From assembly GCA_963739985.1 (NCBI GenBank), contig CAVUCE010000008.1:372001-436000 (forward strand): a DNA stretch of 64,000 nt, written 5' to 3'. Made by a program: the position numbers and the translations under genes. Of this stretch, positions 34,811-44,739 are shown piece by piece (within the stretch, counting starts at the first letter, position 1; the number at the start of each line of letters is the position of its first letter). The notes beneath the pieces are model-generated. The model had not been told where the DNA came from, made no database searches, and worked only from the letters and a program-made list of their open reading frames with translations. Source of the DNA: CAVUCE01 sp963739985 (GTDB lineage Bacteria; Bacteroidota; Ignavibacteria; Ignavibacteriales; Ignavibacteriaceae).

Positions 34811-36214
34811 TTAAAATTTCCACTCACCTTGTCTTATTAATCTATCTTTTAAATTTGCATTTTCAAGCAATTCAGCCATTTCCTTCTTAGTTCTTCTTCT
34901 AAATTTAAATTCCTTATTATTTGACAATTCTGTTACCAAAATACTTACAATAGCGGTAGCATCCGAAAGATACTTTTTATTTACTTTATCAAAACTATCT
35001 CCGGATTCGTGATAATATTTGTACATATTTTCATCTAAATGTGCCAACAGCGAGAGAGTTGGAATTCCTTCAAACATGAATGGCATATGATCACTATTAG
35101 TTCCGGGACTGCTTATAACTCCATCTTTCAAGTCAAAACCATTCAATCGGTTTTTAATGTTTTTTAATACAGGAACAAATTCATCAAATCCCATTGCATT
35201 AAACCCGGTAGGTGTTCCTGTCATATCAAGATTTATCATAGCAATAATTTTATCTTTTTTGTGCATTTCCAAATATTTTTTAGAACCCCAAAGTCCTAAT
35301 TCTTCACCATTAAACCATACTAGTTCTATTGTGTAATAATTTTCCTTAGAATAATCATTAAGAATTCTAGCTAGATCAAACAAGATTGCCGTACCTAGAC
35401 CATTGTCTATTCCACCTTGCCCTAAATCCCAAGCATCTATGTGAGCACCAACTACAATTTTGTCTTTTACTTCCCCCGGAAAAGTTAACACAACATTTTC
35501 AGTTTGAACATTTTTACAAAATGAATCTGTTTTAATTTTAATCTTTACACTTTCATTTTTATCGGACAATCTCATTAACCACTTGCCTTCTTCTAACGTT
35601 AAACTAAAAGCAGGTATTTTTGCCGGATTACCCTGGAAATTACTGACACCGGCAAGACAAAGACCGCCTTCCCTATTATCAATAAATAAAATAGCTATTG
35701 CTCCATTTTTAGCGGCAATCTCTATAGCTTCCGATCTGAAAATTCCCTCTTGATGAGGAGGAGCTTCTTGAGTTACTAAAACAATTTTACCTTTTACATC
35801 TAATCCTAAATAATTTTCTTCCATTCCGTATTTTGCATATACTAAATCAGCCGTAAATTCTGGCGTCTTATTAACGTATCCTAAAGCTATTGCTTTCAAT
35901 TTTCTATCAACCGGATTTAATAAAGTCACCTCATCATTTCCTCTCACCCAACCTGGAACAGAAAACTTTTCTCGAGCAACATGTAAATTCATTTTACTTA
36001 ATTCATCACTTAAAATTGATATAGCTTTAATGTTTTTATTAGACCCTAATAATCTTCCTCCTGCCTCATCACAGATTTTTTCCAGAACCTCATACGAGTG
36101 ATTTTCTAAATACGCAGAACTAATTATTTTCCCCCAAGTTGGATTTGATTGAGAATAGGTTTGAAAATTTATTAATATTAGAATAAACGCTATGAACAGA
36201 TTCTTAATTTTCAT
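34811..36214 (-). CDS. Exported M28 family peptidase with PA domain
   Basis: The 467-residue protein has a signal peptide (about 1-21), an inserted PA domain (about 115-235) and an M28 zinc peptidase domain. The expected motifs are present: AHIDAWDLGQGGIDNG (His and Asp ligands), NGEELGLWGSK (catalytic and ligand Glu pair), NLDMTG and SDHMPF (late ligand His). It resembles carboxypeptidase Q/aminopeptidase-type M28 enzymes that cleave short peptides in the periplasm. It lies between the thioredoxin lipoprotein gene (with a terminator between) and the cupin gene, and probably forms a two-gene operon with the latter. Confidence 0.94.
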   Translation of the reverse strand: MKIKNLFIAFILILINFQTYSQSNPTWGKIISSAYLENHSYEVLEKICDEAGGRLLGSNKNIKAISILSDELSKMNLHVAREKFSVPGWVRGNDEVTLLNPVDRKLKAIALGYVNKTPEFTADLVYAKYGMEENYLGLDVKGKIVLVTQEAPPHQEGIFRSEAIEIAAKNGAIAILFIDNREGGLCLAGVSNFQGNPAKIPAFSLTLEEGKWLMRLSDKNESVKIKIKTDSFCKNVQTENVVLTFPGEVKDKIVVGAHIDAWDLGQGGIDNGLGTAILFDLARILNDYSKENYYTIELVWFNGEELGLWGSKKYLEMHKKDKIIAMINLDMTGTPTGFNAMGFDEFVPVLKNIKNRLNGFDLKDGVISSPGTNSDHMPFMFEGIPTLSLLAHLDENMYKYYHESGDSFDKVNKKYLSDATAIVSILVTELSNNKEFKFRRRTKKEMAELLENANLKDRLIRQGEWKF

Positions 36215-36280
36215 TGATTCCCCTTAAATAAATGAAAAGGTTTGCTCTATGTGCTTTATAATTTCAAGAAGTAAAAATAT

Positions 36281-36306
36281 AAAAAATGCCGGATAATTCC
36301 GGCATT
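36281..36306 (-). terminator. Rho-independent terminator after the thioredoxin lipoprotein gene
   Basis: AATGCCGG/CCGGCATT stem with a six-base loop, followed on the minus strand by six T residues, 36 bases past the stop. Confidence 0.9.
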
Positions 36307-36341
36307 AAAAGTGTCATGAAACTTTAAAAATTATAAATTCA

Positions 36342-36794
36342 TTACATCAAAAGATTTTTCAAATGTTGAATATAATTGTCAGCCCCGCCTTGAACATAAC
36401 CAGTAGTAGCTTTAATGTAGCCTTTACTATCTAGTAACACTATTGTAGGATATCCTTGAACTCCAAATCTCTGTGCAAGTTGTTTGTTATAGTAAGCTAC
36501 CTGAGGTGCTTGAAAAGTTTTTTCCGGGAAATCTATTTTAACCAAGACTAGATTATTTTTAGCGTAATTTACAAAATCATCTTTAGAAAAAACTTCTGCA
36601 TTTAATTTTTTACACCAAACACACCAATCGGAACCGGTAAAATTCATTAAAATTGGACGGTTTTCTTTTTTTGCAACTTGAATTGCAGAATCTAAATTAT
36701 CGTACCATTTTAGATCAGCCTCTTTTCCATGTGTTTTGCAACCATATACAAGAAAAACAGAAAATAAGATTGTAAGTGATAATAACTTTTTCAC
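36342..36794 (-). CDS. Lipoprotein thioredoxin-like protein
   Basis: The 150-residue protein has a signal peptide with Cys19 as a likely lipidation site (FLVYGC), followed by a thioredoxin fold. The redox motif is CVWC (Cys58/Cys61) in TGSDWCVWCKK, and the cis-proline loop is GYPTIVLLD. This matches the DsbD-gamma/thioredoxin_7 group that works in the periplasm, reducing or isomerising exported proteins. It stands alone, with a terminator behind it. Partner proteins are unknown. Confidence 0.92.
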   Translation of the reverse strand: MKKLLSLTILFSVFLVYGCKTHGKEADLKWYDNLDSAIQVAKKENRPILMNFTGSDWCVWCKKLNAEVFSKDDFVNYAKNNLVLVKIDFPEKTFQAPQVAYYNKQLAQRFGVQGYPTIVLLDSKGYIKATTGYVQGGADNYIQHLKNLLM

Positions 36795-36907
36795 TGTATG
36801 CTCCTTTTATGCTATTTAAATACAGTACTCTCAAAAATTACTGCTTTCAATGAGATTCAGATTTTTATAAATGGTTTCTGCTAAAACTGATTTTTTTATG
36901 ATTTATT

Positions 36908-38017
36908 TTAGAAAAAGTGCGAAATAAATTCACCGATAAAATACCCAATCCCAGCAATTCCAAATCCAACAACAAACATATCAAATCCGCTTCTAAAAAT
37001 ACCTCTTCCGGTAAAAAAGCTTCTTGCCGCACCAACTCCAAAATGCGCCACCATCGATATTACAAACGCAGTCCAAATAGCAGTTGCACCTGAAAAAAAG
37101 AAAAACGGGAAAACAGGTATTACAGCACCGATTGCAGTAGCTGTTCCTGTAATCCAACCTTCCTTCAACGGACTTAAGCTTTGTTCGCCTATTCCTAATT
37201 CTTCTCTAACTTTTTCCTCAAGCGCTTGTTCCGGATCTTTCATTACTTCAACTGCTAAAGCTTTTGCGTCTTCTTTATTCATACCTTTAGATTCATAAAT
37301 TAAAGCAAGTTCTTCTGTTTCCAATTCAGGCATCAGCAATATTTCTTCTTTTTCCATTCGCCGTTCATGGTCAAAAACCTCTTTTTCGCTAACCGCGGCT
37401 AAATATCCCGAAGAGCCCATTGAAAGTGAATCGGCCAGCATCCCCGAAATACCGGAAATAAGAATAATATGCGGAGCTACACTCGCACCAATTACGCCGG
37501 CAATCAAACCAAAGTTTGCCGTCAATCCATCATTAAATCCGTAAACTACATTTCTTAATAATCCGCCAGACTCCGAATTATGCCAAGGTTCATCTGTTGT
37601 ACCCTTAATATCCATCAGTGCTCCGGCATGTTGAGCCGAATCTTTTGCTAGACGTAACGCTATATTTTTAGTTGGTTCATCCGAAGACGATTTATATAAT
37701 CCTAAATAAGATTTTACTTCGGAGGCTTCTTCCTTCATAAGAGCCCTGGAAAGAATCCAAGTTCCAAATTTTTTAGATGCCCATACAAGAATTTTGGCTT
37801 GTCGTGAGGGTACAACTTTAGGATAGTCTATATTATTTTTTTCAAGAATACCTTTCCATGCTAAAATATGCTTATCCTCTATTTCCGCTAATCGTAAATA
37901 TATATCTTTTCTTTTTTCATCATTTATCATCCCGGCTAAAACTCTATACAAGTATGCAGCATCGGTTTCTTCTTGCAGATGATATAGCCAAACATTTTTT
38001 GATTTTTTATCACTCAT
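36908..38017 (-). CDS. VIT1/CCC1-family transporter with N-terminal ferritin-like domain
   Basis: The 369-residue protein has two parts. Residues 1-140 are helical with ferritin/rubrerythrin-like ligands (QEETDAAYLYRVLAG and E-x-E-D-K-H). From about 150 follows a VIT1-type membrane domain: GLLRNVVYGFNDGLTANFGLIAGVIGA, then SMGSSGYLAAVSEKEV, typical of Fe/Mn exporters, with several C-terminal helices. It probably moves iron or manganese out of the cytoplasm, with the soluble domain loading metal. This fusion is known in bacteria. It is monocistronic. Confidence 0.93.
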   Translation of the reverse strand: MSDKKSKNVWLYHLQEETDAAYLYRVLAGMINDEKRKDIYLRLAEIEDKHILAWKGILEKNNIDYPKVVPSRQAKILVWASKKFGTWILSRALMKEEASEVKSYLGLYKSSSDEPTKNIALRLAKDSAQHAGALMDIKGTTDEPWHNSESGGLLRNVVYGFNDGLTANFGLIAGVIGASVAPHIILISGISGMLADSLSMGSSGYLAAVSEKEVFDHERRMEKEEILLMPELETEELALIYESKGMNKEDAKALAVEVMKDPEQALEEKVREELGIGEQSLSPLKEGWITGTATAIGAVIPVFPFFFFSGATAIWTAFVISMVAHFGVGAARSFFTGRGIFRSGFDMFVVGFGIAGIGYFIGEFISHFF

Positions 38018-38128
38018 AATTGCATCAACATTTTTTCTTAAAAGATTAGAATTGAGCTTACAAAATAATTAAAATTACATAAATATCGATTATTAAAAAT
38101 TAATCGGAGAGGATTTGATAATTGAGGC

Positions 38129-38156
38129 AAAAAAAAGAGCCGCACAAAGGCGGCTC
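38129..38156 (-). terminator. Rho-independent terminator after the 1537-aa protein gene
   Basis: GAGCCGC/GCGGCTC stem with a six-base loop, followed on the minus strand by a run of T residues, 26 bases after the stop. Confidence 0.92.
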
Positions 38157-38181
38157 CAACCGAACAGTGTTTTTTAGATAG

Positions 38182-41100
38182 TTACTTCAGTAACATTAAT
38201 TTTTTAACACTACTGAACTGTGAACCATCAGCTCCTTTTACTTCTAAACGATAGAAGTAAACACCACTAGCCAATGCCGAAGCATTGAAATTTACTGCAT
38301 GAACACCCGGTCGCATATCTTTGTTTAGAAGAGTTGCAACTTGCTGTCCGAGAATATTGTATATCTTTAATCCTACATTAGCTGACACTTTTAGAGAGAA
38401 TCTAATTGTAGTAGTCGGATTAAAAGGATTTGGATAGTTTTGATCCAAGCTGTATTGTTGAGGTATCTTAGTTCCCTGGCTTTCAACATTAACAATAATT
38501 CCTTTCTTGTAATATGCTTTTATCCAAAGATCAACGTCAATCCCCCAAGAGTAAGACGAATTCAATTGAGTTCCGAAATCGTTATAATTTCCGTCACTAA
38601 ATTTCTCCCAGGCTCTATCAGCTTTGTCTCCTTCACCGTCTTTATCAGTCGTAATTGCTATTGTATCGTTTGCAGTACTTGAAAATTCAAAACCGATAAA
38701 TACCGGACCATCCAAAGTTATTGGAGAGTTTAATATGAATATGTTACCCATTCCTGTCGTATCAAGCATGCCGGTCATTGCCGGAAGCTTTGCTATTGTA
38801 GAATCCGGTGCACCATTAGTTCCGACAGTTTTGACTACCAACGATAACGTATCCGGATCTCCCACTATTTTCTTATAACCAAAATAGAATTTGAATCCTG
38901 AAAGTTTATCGCCTTTCTTGAAATCAAATCTTTCATACTTTCCTAAATCACCATAGCTGTTAGTTCCTGCAATAAACCCTGCACCATACGGATTTGGTAA
39001 CAAAGTTGGAGTATTTCCATAGAACAATGAATCTAGGTTGCTTATTACCATTCCAGGATTAGTTGAGAAAGCAGCCAAACCATTATTAGTTCCTAACAAG
39101 AAGAACACAACATCATTATCTCCTACAGTCATAAAATCAACAGCACCTGTAGCATTCAAATTTGGTTTATCGCCTATTGAAGGTGAATGGAATATAACAT
39201 TTGCTGAAAGTGGGTTTGTTACATCTGCAACTGTTAATCTTTCATCCGTATAAGGCATGCCATCATTTGGATGATAGCATAGGATATAATCTTTATTTTC
39301 CCTCGAAGCGTATTTTATATCTGTTACATCAGTTCCTATTACAGAAGAAGAAACAGAATCCATCAAGGTTCCATCAGATTGGTAATGATATAACATCTTG
39401 CCATAGGATTTAATATACAGCGATCCGTCTTTTGCCAACGCAACATTCGGATCAGATCCCATATTACCATTTGATAAAGTTATAATAGTTGGTGTAAAGC
39501 TCATACCATTATCTGAAGTAGTAAACTTAACTATTTTATCTTTTCCGGAAGCTGCAGCGTATATGACTAAACTATTATCACTAGCTTTTCCGAAGACGCT
39601 AAATACATCACCTAATCTCGCTCCCGTTAATCCAGCATCTGTATAATCGATGACAACTTTAGGCGTATCTTGCTCAGAGTCCCACCGATAAACTTTAAAC
39701 GCCGAACTTGAAGCATCTATTGTCAAATTATCTGCAAAAATAATTCCGTCATCCGATACATCAACAAAGGTTAATGGGAATGTACCACCTGAAACTGTAG
39801 CTGTTGGCATAATAACACCAACACTATCGCCTGTCATAGCGTCAAACACAAATATCTTAGGTCCACCGGTTCTTGCTAATACGTATACTCGATCTTTACC
39901 ATTTACTTTTCCGTATGCCATTCCTCTTTCATAGTTACCGGTCGAGAAATAATTCGGGAAATTTCCACCAGCTTGCGTTTTACCCCATAGAGGGAATAAA
40001 GGTTTTGCCGCCGGTATTACGATTCCTAAATCACCGAGATCTCTTGCGGTTACATAATCACCGGTCGATCTTGAATTTGGAATCCCCGTAACATTAATTT
40101 TTCCCATTGGTATTACAGTGCCAATATAGTTCACATCATAAAATGTTGTTCTAAATTGAACTGTGTCTGTTCCGTCAGTTACCGGATAAGTTTGACCATT
40201 CGCAAATTTCACAATTCCGTCTGCATCAACAAAAGATAAATTCTTGATCATAACCAATCTTGATTCATACATATCTTCGTTCGCCTTGAAATCGGATAAT
40301 GTAATTTCCATTGGCGTTATTTTGTTTCCTGTTGATGTTGCCATTCCCGGATCGGCCAACGGAATAAATTCCATCATATTTCCGAATTCCGTTAATGAGC
40401 CAATAATATTGGAAATTCCGTCACCAACATTATATGTTGTAGTAATTGCACCACCATTGTCATCTAATAAAATTCCACCGGTTGCATCCTGAATAAATTT
40501 CTGATTTCTGAATGACTGTTGAAATGTTAAAACTGCTTCACCGGTCAATCTATATATACCGCCTTGAGAAGCAGTTCTTAGATCAGCAATAGTTGCAATG
40601 TTAATCGGTTTTGCTATATCATATGTTGCGCTGTCAACATCACTGGGAAGCATTCCGGTTGCATAAGCAATTGCTTTTATTTTAGTAGTATCTGTGACCT
40701 TTAATGAGTCCGCAAATAAAGTGGAAAGATCAGTAGGATTACTACCATCTAGTGTATAGTATATTTTTGCACCATTCTCATTTGAAGTTAACTTAACCCA
40801 AACAGAATCATAATATGTTCCGGCTGCCGGCACAAATTTAGGCGCAGCGACTTGAGTAGGCGGTGTAAAATTATAAGCTGCTAATCCATTGTTGGTTGCA
40901 AGAATATACAAATTCTCAGAGCCGTCCTTATTATCTTTAACACTAACGTCACCGGTTCCATTTCCATTTGAAACTGAGCCAAGTGATGGTGTAGTTATAA
41001 CAAGCGACCCGTTTGCTAGTCCGTTTGTAACATCTACAACTCTCAAGTTTTCATTTCCGGTTCCGTAATTATAAGTAGCTACATATTTTTTTGAAGCAAG

Positions 41101-42795
41101 TTCAAAATATCTAAGAGCATCGCTACCAGTACTAACAACGCTAGTTGAAAGGGTATCGATTGCAGTACCATCTGAATGATATCTCTTTAACGGTGCCCCT
41201 GCTGAATTAACATATAGTTCACTTCCATCCATATTAGGATAGACTGCAGGTGTATTAGACATACTTCCATCACTAAGTGTAATTTCATTTGGGGTAAATG
41301 TAGATCCGTTATCTGAAGTTGTAAACTTTACAATTTTATCACTTCCGGCTGTAGCAGCATAAATAGTTAAGGAGTTATCACTTGCCATTCCTGTTACTGT
41401 AAATTTATCTCCAAATCTAAATGCTAATCCATTATAACTTACAACTTCTTCAGGAGAAGAAGATTCATTCGCCCATCTGTATATTTTAAAAGGGGATGTA
41501 GTTGAGTTTAAAGTTAAATTGCAGGCATAAATCGCACCATCAGCTGAAACCTCAGCATCATTTAATAAGAATGTACCACCAGAAACTCCTGTCATATCCA
41601 GAGTTCCTAAGCTATCGCCTGTAGCAGCATCTAACATAATAATATTAGTACCGCCTTTACGGCTTACAACATACATTCTATCAATCGAGCCAACATTAGC
41701 AGGATCAACTTTAAATCCGGCCATGCCATTGTTGGTACCCATAACATATAAATTAACCGTATTATCGTTATTAAATTTCAACCCAACATCGCCGGTTCCA
41801 TTTCCATTACTTACAGAACCTAAGGAAGGTGTAACTGCTACTAAAGAAGCATTTGATAACCCGTTTGTAATATCTACAATTCTTAAATTTTCATTTCCAA
41901 TACCATAATTATATATGGCAAGATATTTCTTTGAGTTAAGTTCAAAATATCTTAAAGCATCACTACCCGTACCAACAATTGATCCGGCTACTGTATCAAC
42001 AAAAGTTCCGTTTGCGTCAAATTCAGTAACCAGCATTCCAGCTGCATTCACAAATATTTTAGATCCGTCATTATTTGGATAGACTGCAGGAGTATTTCCG
42101 ACATTTCCGCTACTTAATGTTATTTCTGAAGGTGTAAAAGTAGAGGCATTATCTGAAGTTGTAAATTTAACTACTTTATCGCTGTTAACACCGGCTGCCC
42201 AAATTGCAACTGAGTTATCTGCGGTTGATCCTGTAACTGTAAATTTATCTCCAAATCTAAAAGCTAAACCGGTATAGGTAACAACTTCCACCGGTGTTGC
42301 GGATTCGCTTGTCCATTTATAAACTCTAAATGCTGAAGTTGTAGTATTTGTTGTAAGATTACATGCAAAAATTACTCCGTCAGAAGAAACTTCGACATCA
42401 TTTAATAAAAAAGTTCCACCGGCAATTCCGGTCATATCTAATTTTCCTAGACTATCACCCGTAGCTGCATCGAGAACAAAAATATTAGTTCCGCCATTCC
42501 TTGAGACTACATAAATTCTATCATTGCCATTCACATTACCATAAGCAAAACCTCTTTCAGTGCTATTTGATGCATGGAAATAAGTTGGATAGTTTCCCAT
42601 AGCCACCGATTTTTCCCAAATTCTTGAGTATGGTTTTAATTCAATCGTTCCGGTTGCAAATCCTCTTTCAGTACTACCGGTACCTAAAAAAGAAGGATAG
42701 TTTGCAGCAACATCAGATTTCTCCCAGATTTTAGTCTGAGCGAAAATGAAGCTTGTACTAACCAATAAAGTTAGTATCAGTACTAGTTTTTTCAT
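38182..42795 (-). CDS. 1537-aa T9SS-secreted protein with three tandem DUF4623-like repeats
   Basis: The protein has a signal peptide (1-19). A W-E-K-S...NYP...STERGFA motif is duplicated near the N-terminus and recurs before the third repeat. Two adjacent repeats of about 280 residues are very alike (from GGTNIFVLDAATGDSLGKLD, about 42.5-41.7 kb, and GGTNIIMLDAATGDSLGTLD, about 41.7-40.9 kb). A chitobiase/hexosaminidase C-terminal-like domain follows (KIYYTLDGSNPTD), then an OB-fold/DUF5689-like region, a third, more diverged repeat (about 39.9-39.0 kb), a jelly-roll-like segment and a type A T9SS sorting domain (DQNYPNPFNPTTTI). The repeats look like propeller blades. No enzyme motif is visible. 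Upstream lies a 468 bp gene-free region. Confidence 0.92.
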   Translation of the reverse strand: MKKLVLILTLLVSTSFIFAQTKIWEKSDVAANYPSFLGTGSTERGFATGTIELKPYSRIWEKSVAMGNYPTYFHASNSTERGFAYGNVNGNDRIYVVSRNGGTNIFVLDAATGDSLGKLDMTGIAGGTFLLNDVEVSSDGVIFACNLTTNTTTSAFRVYKWTSESATPVEVVTYTGLAFRFGDKFTVTGSTADNSVAIWAAGVNSDKVVKFTTSDNASTFTPSEITLSSGNVGNTPAVYPNNDGSKIFVNAAGMLVTEFDANGTFVDTVAGSIVGTGSDALRYFELNSKKYLAIYNYGIGNENLRIVDITNGLSNASLVAVTPSLGSVSNGNGTGDVGLKFNNDNTVNLYVMGTNNGMAGFKVDPANVGSIDRMYVVSRKGGTNIIMLDAATGDSLGTLDMTGVSGGTFLLNDAEVSADGAIYACNLTLNSTTSPFKIYRWANESSSPEEVVSYNGLAFRFGDKFTVTGMASDNSLTIYAATAGSDKIVKFTTSDNGSTFTPNEITLSDGSMSNTPAVYPNMDGSELYVNSAGAPLKRYHSDGTAIDTLSTSVVSTGSDALRYFELASKKYVATYNYGTGNENLRVVDVTNGLANGSLVITTPSLGSVSNGNGTGDVSVKDNKDGSENLYILATNNGLAAYNFTPPTQVAAPKFVPAAGTYYDSVWVKLTSNENGAKIYYTLDGSNPTDLSTLFADSLKVTDTTKIKAIAYATGMLPSDVDSATYDIAKPINIATIADLRTASQGGIYRLTGEAVLTFQQSFRNQKFIQDATGGILLDDNGGAITTTYNVGDGISNIIGSLTEFGNMMEFIPLADPGMATSTGNKITPMEITLSDFKANEDMYESRLVMIKNLSFVDADGIVKFANGQTYPVTDGTDTVQFRTTFYDVNYIGTVIPMGKINVTGIPNSRSTGDYVTARDLGDLGIVIPAAKPLFPLWGKTQAGGNFPNYFSTGNYERGMAYGKVNGKDRVYVLARTGGPKIFVFDAMTGDSVGVIMPTATVSGGTFPLTFVDVSDDGIIFADNLTIDASSSAFKVYRWDSEQDTPKVVIDYTDAGLTGARLGDVFSVFGKASDNSLVIYAAASGKDKIVKFTTSDNGMSFTPTIITLSNGNMGSDPNVALAKDGSLYIKSYGKMLYHYQSDGTLMDSVSSSVIGTDVTDIKYASRENKDYILCYHPNDGMPYTDERLTVADVTNPLSANVIFHSPSIGDKPNLNATGAVDFMTVGDNDVVFFLLGTNNGLAAFSTNPGMVISNLDSLFYGNTPTLLPNPYGAGFIAGTNSYGDLGKYERFDFKKGDKLSGFKFYFGYKKIVGDPDTLSLVVKTVGTNGAPDSTIAKLPAMTGMLDTTGMGNIFILNSPITLDGPVFIGFEFSSTANDTIAITTDKDGEGDKADRAWEKFSDGNYNDFGTQLNSSYSWGIDVDLWIKAYYKKGIIVNVESQGTKIPQQYSLDQNYPNPFNPTTTIRFSLKVSANVGLKIYNILGQQVATLLNKDMRPGVHAVNFNASALASGVYFYRLEVKGADGSQFSSVKKLMLLK

Positions 42796-43263
42796 TCTTA
42801 CTCCTGTTTAATAAGATATACTAATTGGATTATCAATTATGTATTGTTGGATGAATATTACCTCGGAAGTTATTTTTTATTCCATTTTAAGAAGTACATT
42901 TTTTAAGTTTTTCACTAGTTTTTGAAACAACTACTAACTAAGCATAACTCATCGGAACAAAATATTTCGTTTATATAAGGTTTTGATCTATTATATTTTT
43001 TAAGTGATTTAGAATTTCTATGATACTTAATTTGACCATATTGAGGAGGCTGATTTGATAATATTTGTGCTAATTTTTACAAAAGTAAAATTGAAATTAG
43101 ACAGGTAAAATACAACTACATCATTTAGTAGTGGGGATATAACGCATTATCTTACAGCAATATACTGACAAGGAGTATTACAATTAATTGTAAACTCTAA
43201 GTAGCTTGTGGAAGAAGAATTTTATTACTTTTAGAATAAGTCTGCAAACTTGGAATTAAATAT
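42796..43263. other. Gene-free region between the 1537-aa gene and the DUF5009 gene
   Basis: No ORF or RNA gene is supported. It should contain the promoter of the 1537-aa gene and the 3' end of the upstream DUF5009-locus transcript. The one structure I see is an inverted repeat, ACTAC-N8-GTAGT (43115-43132), whose left part, AACTACATCAT at 43114-43124, also occurs (first ten bases AACTACATCA plus T) in the palindrome at 59071. Confidence 0.45.
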
Positions 43264-44691
43264 TTATGTTCTCCAAAATAATTTCTTTCGTGTGAAAAAT
43301 GATGTTGCGAGGGCAACTAAAGTTGTAAGGATTACTCCTTTGAAAAACCCAATCCACGGAGAAATCATTAATTGATTTAACAGTACATCCAAAGAAGTGA
43401 TAGCTAAAATAGGTAAGATTAAATTATTTCCTGCCATGTAAGCAATCATAGGATTTTGACCACTTTCAATAATAACCTTAAAGAACTTGATTTTTTTGAA
43501 ATAATCTAAACATATTGAGAAAGCGATATAAGTAAAAATCGCTAATCCTGTAGTAACAAAATAATAGCTCATAGTGGGATGATCTTTTTTGATACCTCCT
43601 TCATAAGCTTCAAAAAATATTCCTAAAATCAGCCAATACGCGCCCCAATTAAATAAAGATTTATAAAGTTTTTCCAGAGAATTATTCGCATTCTTAAAGA
43701 AAGTTAAACCTGCCAAGCATAAAAGTACATCGGCAACTGCGGTAAAGACCAACTCTCTTGAATATAATCCAATTAAATTGACTAAAACAAAAACTATCAT
43801 TAAGACGAGTGAATAAAGCATTGTTGTACTTGATAGATTCGGTTTGTCATTTGCTACCGATTTTTCACTTTTCATCCACTTATAAATCATGTCTCCAACT
43901 ATAGTCCCGGGTAATACTATAAAAAGGTATTGGCAATAGTATAGTTTATATAACCACGGAAACGGTGAGAAATTCCATAACCAGGCATTCCAACTTCCAT
44001 CAACATTTTGTGTTAATCTCAGTGCAATTAAAATTCCTAAAAAACCGAGCCTTAGTAAAATGTTGTCTTTTGTGAAAAGCCAGATCAGTGAACCGAATAC
44101 AGCTACGTTTGCCAGAACCAAAATAATTATATCACTTCTGTATAACGAGAAGCCTGAACCATCCGGATATTTTAAAAAGGATACTAAGATAACCGCTGCA
44201 ATTATGCCTGCAGTTTTAACAGAGTATCTGATGATTGGTTTTACAGTCGGCGGAAGTCTAAGCAAAATTGGAAATAAAAGAGCGAATCCTATTAATCCTA
44301 TAAACCAATCAAAATTAGTTGTATTGGGATTGATTACATATGGCCTAATATGCTGAATGTAAATTGCAAAAGCTGCAAGGGTTAAACCCCGTAATATTAC
44401 TTGTATAACAATTTTCCATTTGGGAATTCCACTATTTAATTTTTTAGATAATGAAAAAGGAAAAGCAGCTCCCATTGCAAATAGAAAAAACGGAAAGACA
44501 AGATCAACCCAAGTTAATCCGGGTAAATTTGGATTAAATATGTGATGCGGCGGTGGAACTTGTGCATGATACATCCAGGCAGGAAGAGAAATAGAAGCAC
44601 CAAATGGGATTGTGCCTGATAATATCATCAACAATATTGCTAAACCCCTTAGTGCATCTAATGCGTCCGCCCGTTTTTGTATCTGCGTCAT
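43264..44691 (-). CDS. DUF5009/HGSNAT-like membrane acetyltransferase
   Basis: The 475-residue membrane protein has about eleven helices. The N-terminal signature RADALDALRGLAILLMILSG, then PGLTWVDLVFPFFLFAMGAA, is characteristic of the heparan-alpha-glucosaminide N-acetyltransferase/DUF5009 group. HGSNAT moves an acetyl group from acetyl-CoA across a membrane onto a glucosamine amine. A His-rich loop (VPPPHHIFNP) precedes the second motif, but I cannot assign the catalytic His. It is directly downstream of the GHL10 glycosidase genes and probably modifies amino sugars released by them; this is inference from the family and the neighbours. Confidence 0.87.
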   Translation of the reverse strand: MTQIQKRADALDALRGLAILLMILSGTIPFGASISLPAWMYHAQVPPPHHIFNPNLPGLTWVDLVFPFFLFAMGAAFPFSLSKKLNSGIPKWKIVIQVILRGLTLAAFAIYIQHIRPYVINPNTTNFDWFIGLIGFALLFPILLRLPPTVKPIIRYSVKTAGIIAAVILVSFLKYPDGSGFSLYRSDIIILVLANVAVFGSLIWLFTKDNILLRLGFLGILIALRLTQNVDGSWNAWLWNFSPFPWLYKLYYCQYLFIVLPGTIVGDMIYKWMKSEKSVANDKPNLSSTTMLYSLVLMIVFVLVNLIGLYSRELVFTAVADVLLCLAGLTFFKNANNSLEKLYKSLFNWGAYWLILGIFFEAYEGGIKKDHPTMSYYFVTTGLAIFTYIAFSICLDYFKKIKFFKVIIESGQNPMIAYMAGNNLILPILAITSLDVLLNQLMISPWIGFFKGVILTTLVALATSFFTRKKLFWRT

Positions 44692-44739
44692 ATTTAATCC
44701 CGTAGTTATAATATTTAATCAAATGTTATTCTAATCTAA

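Noticed and set aside
41640..42500. Repeats in the 1537-aa gene as a mobile element or CRISPR
   Set aside because: The repeats are in frame, about 840 bases long and encode similar protein domains, so they are coding duplications.
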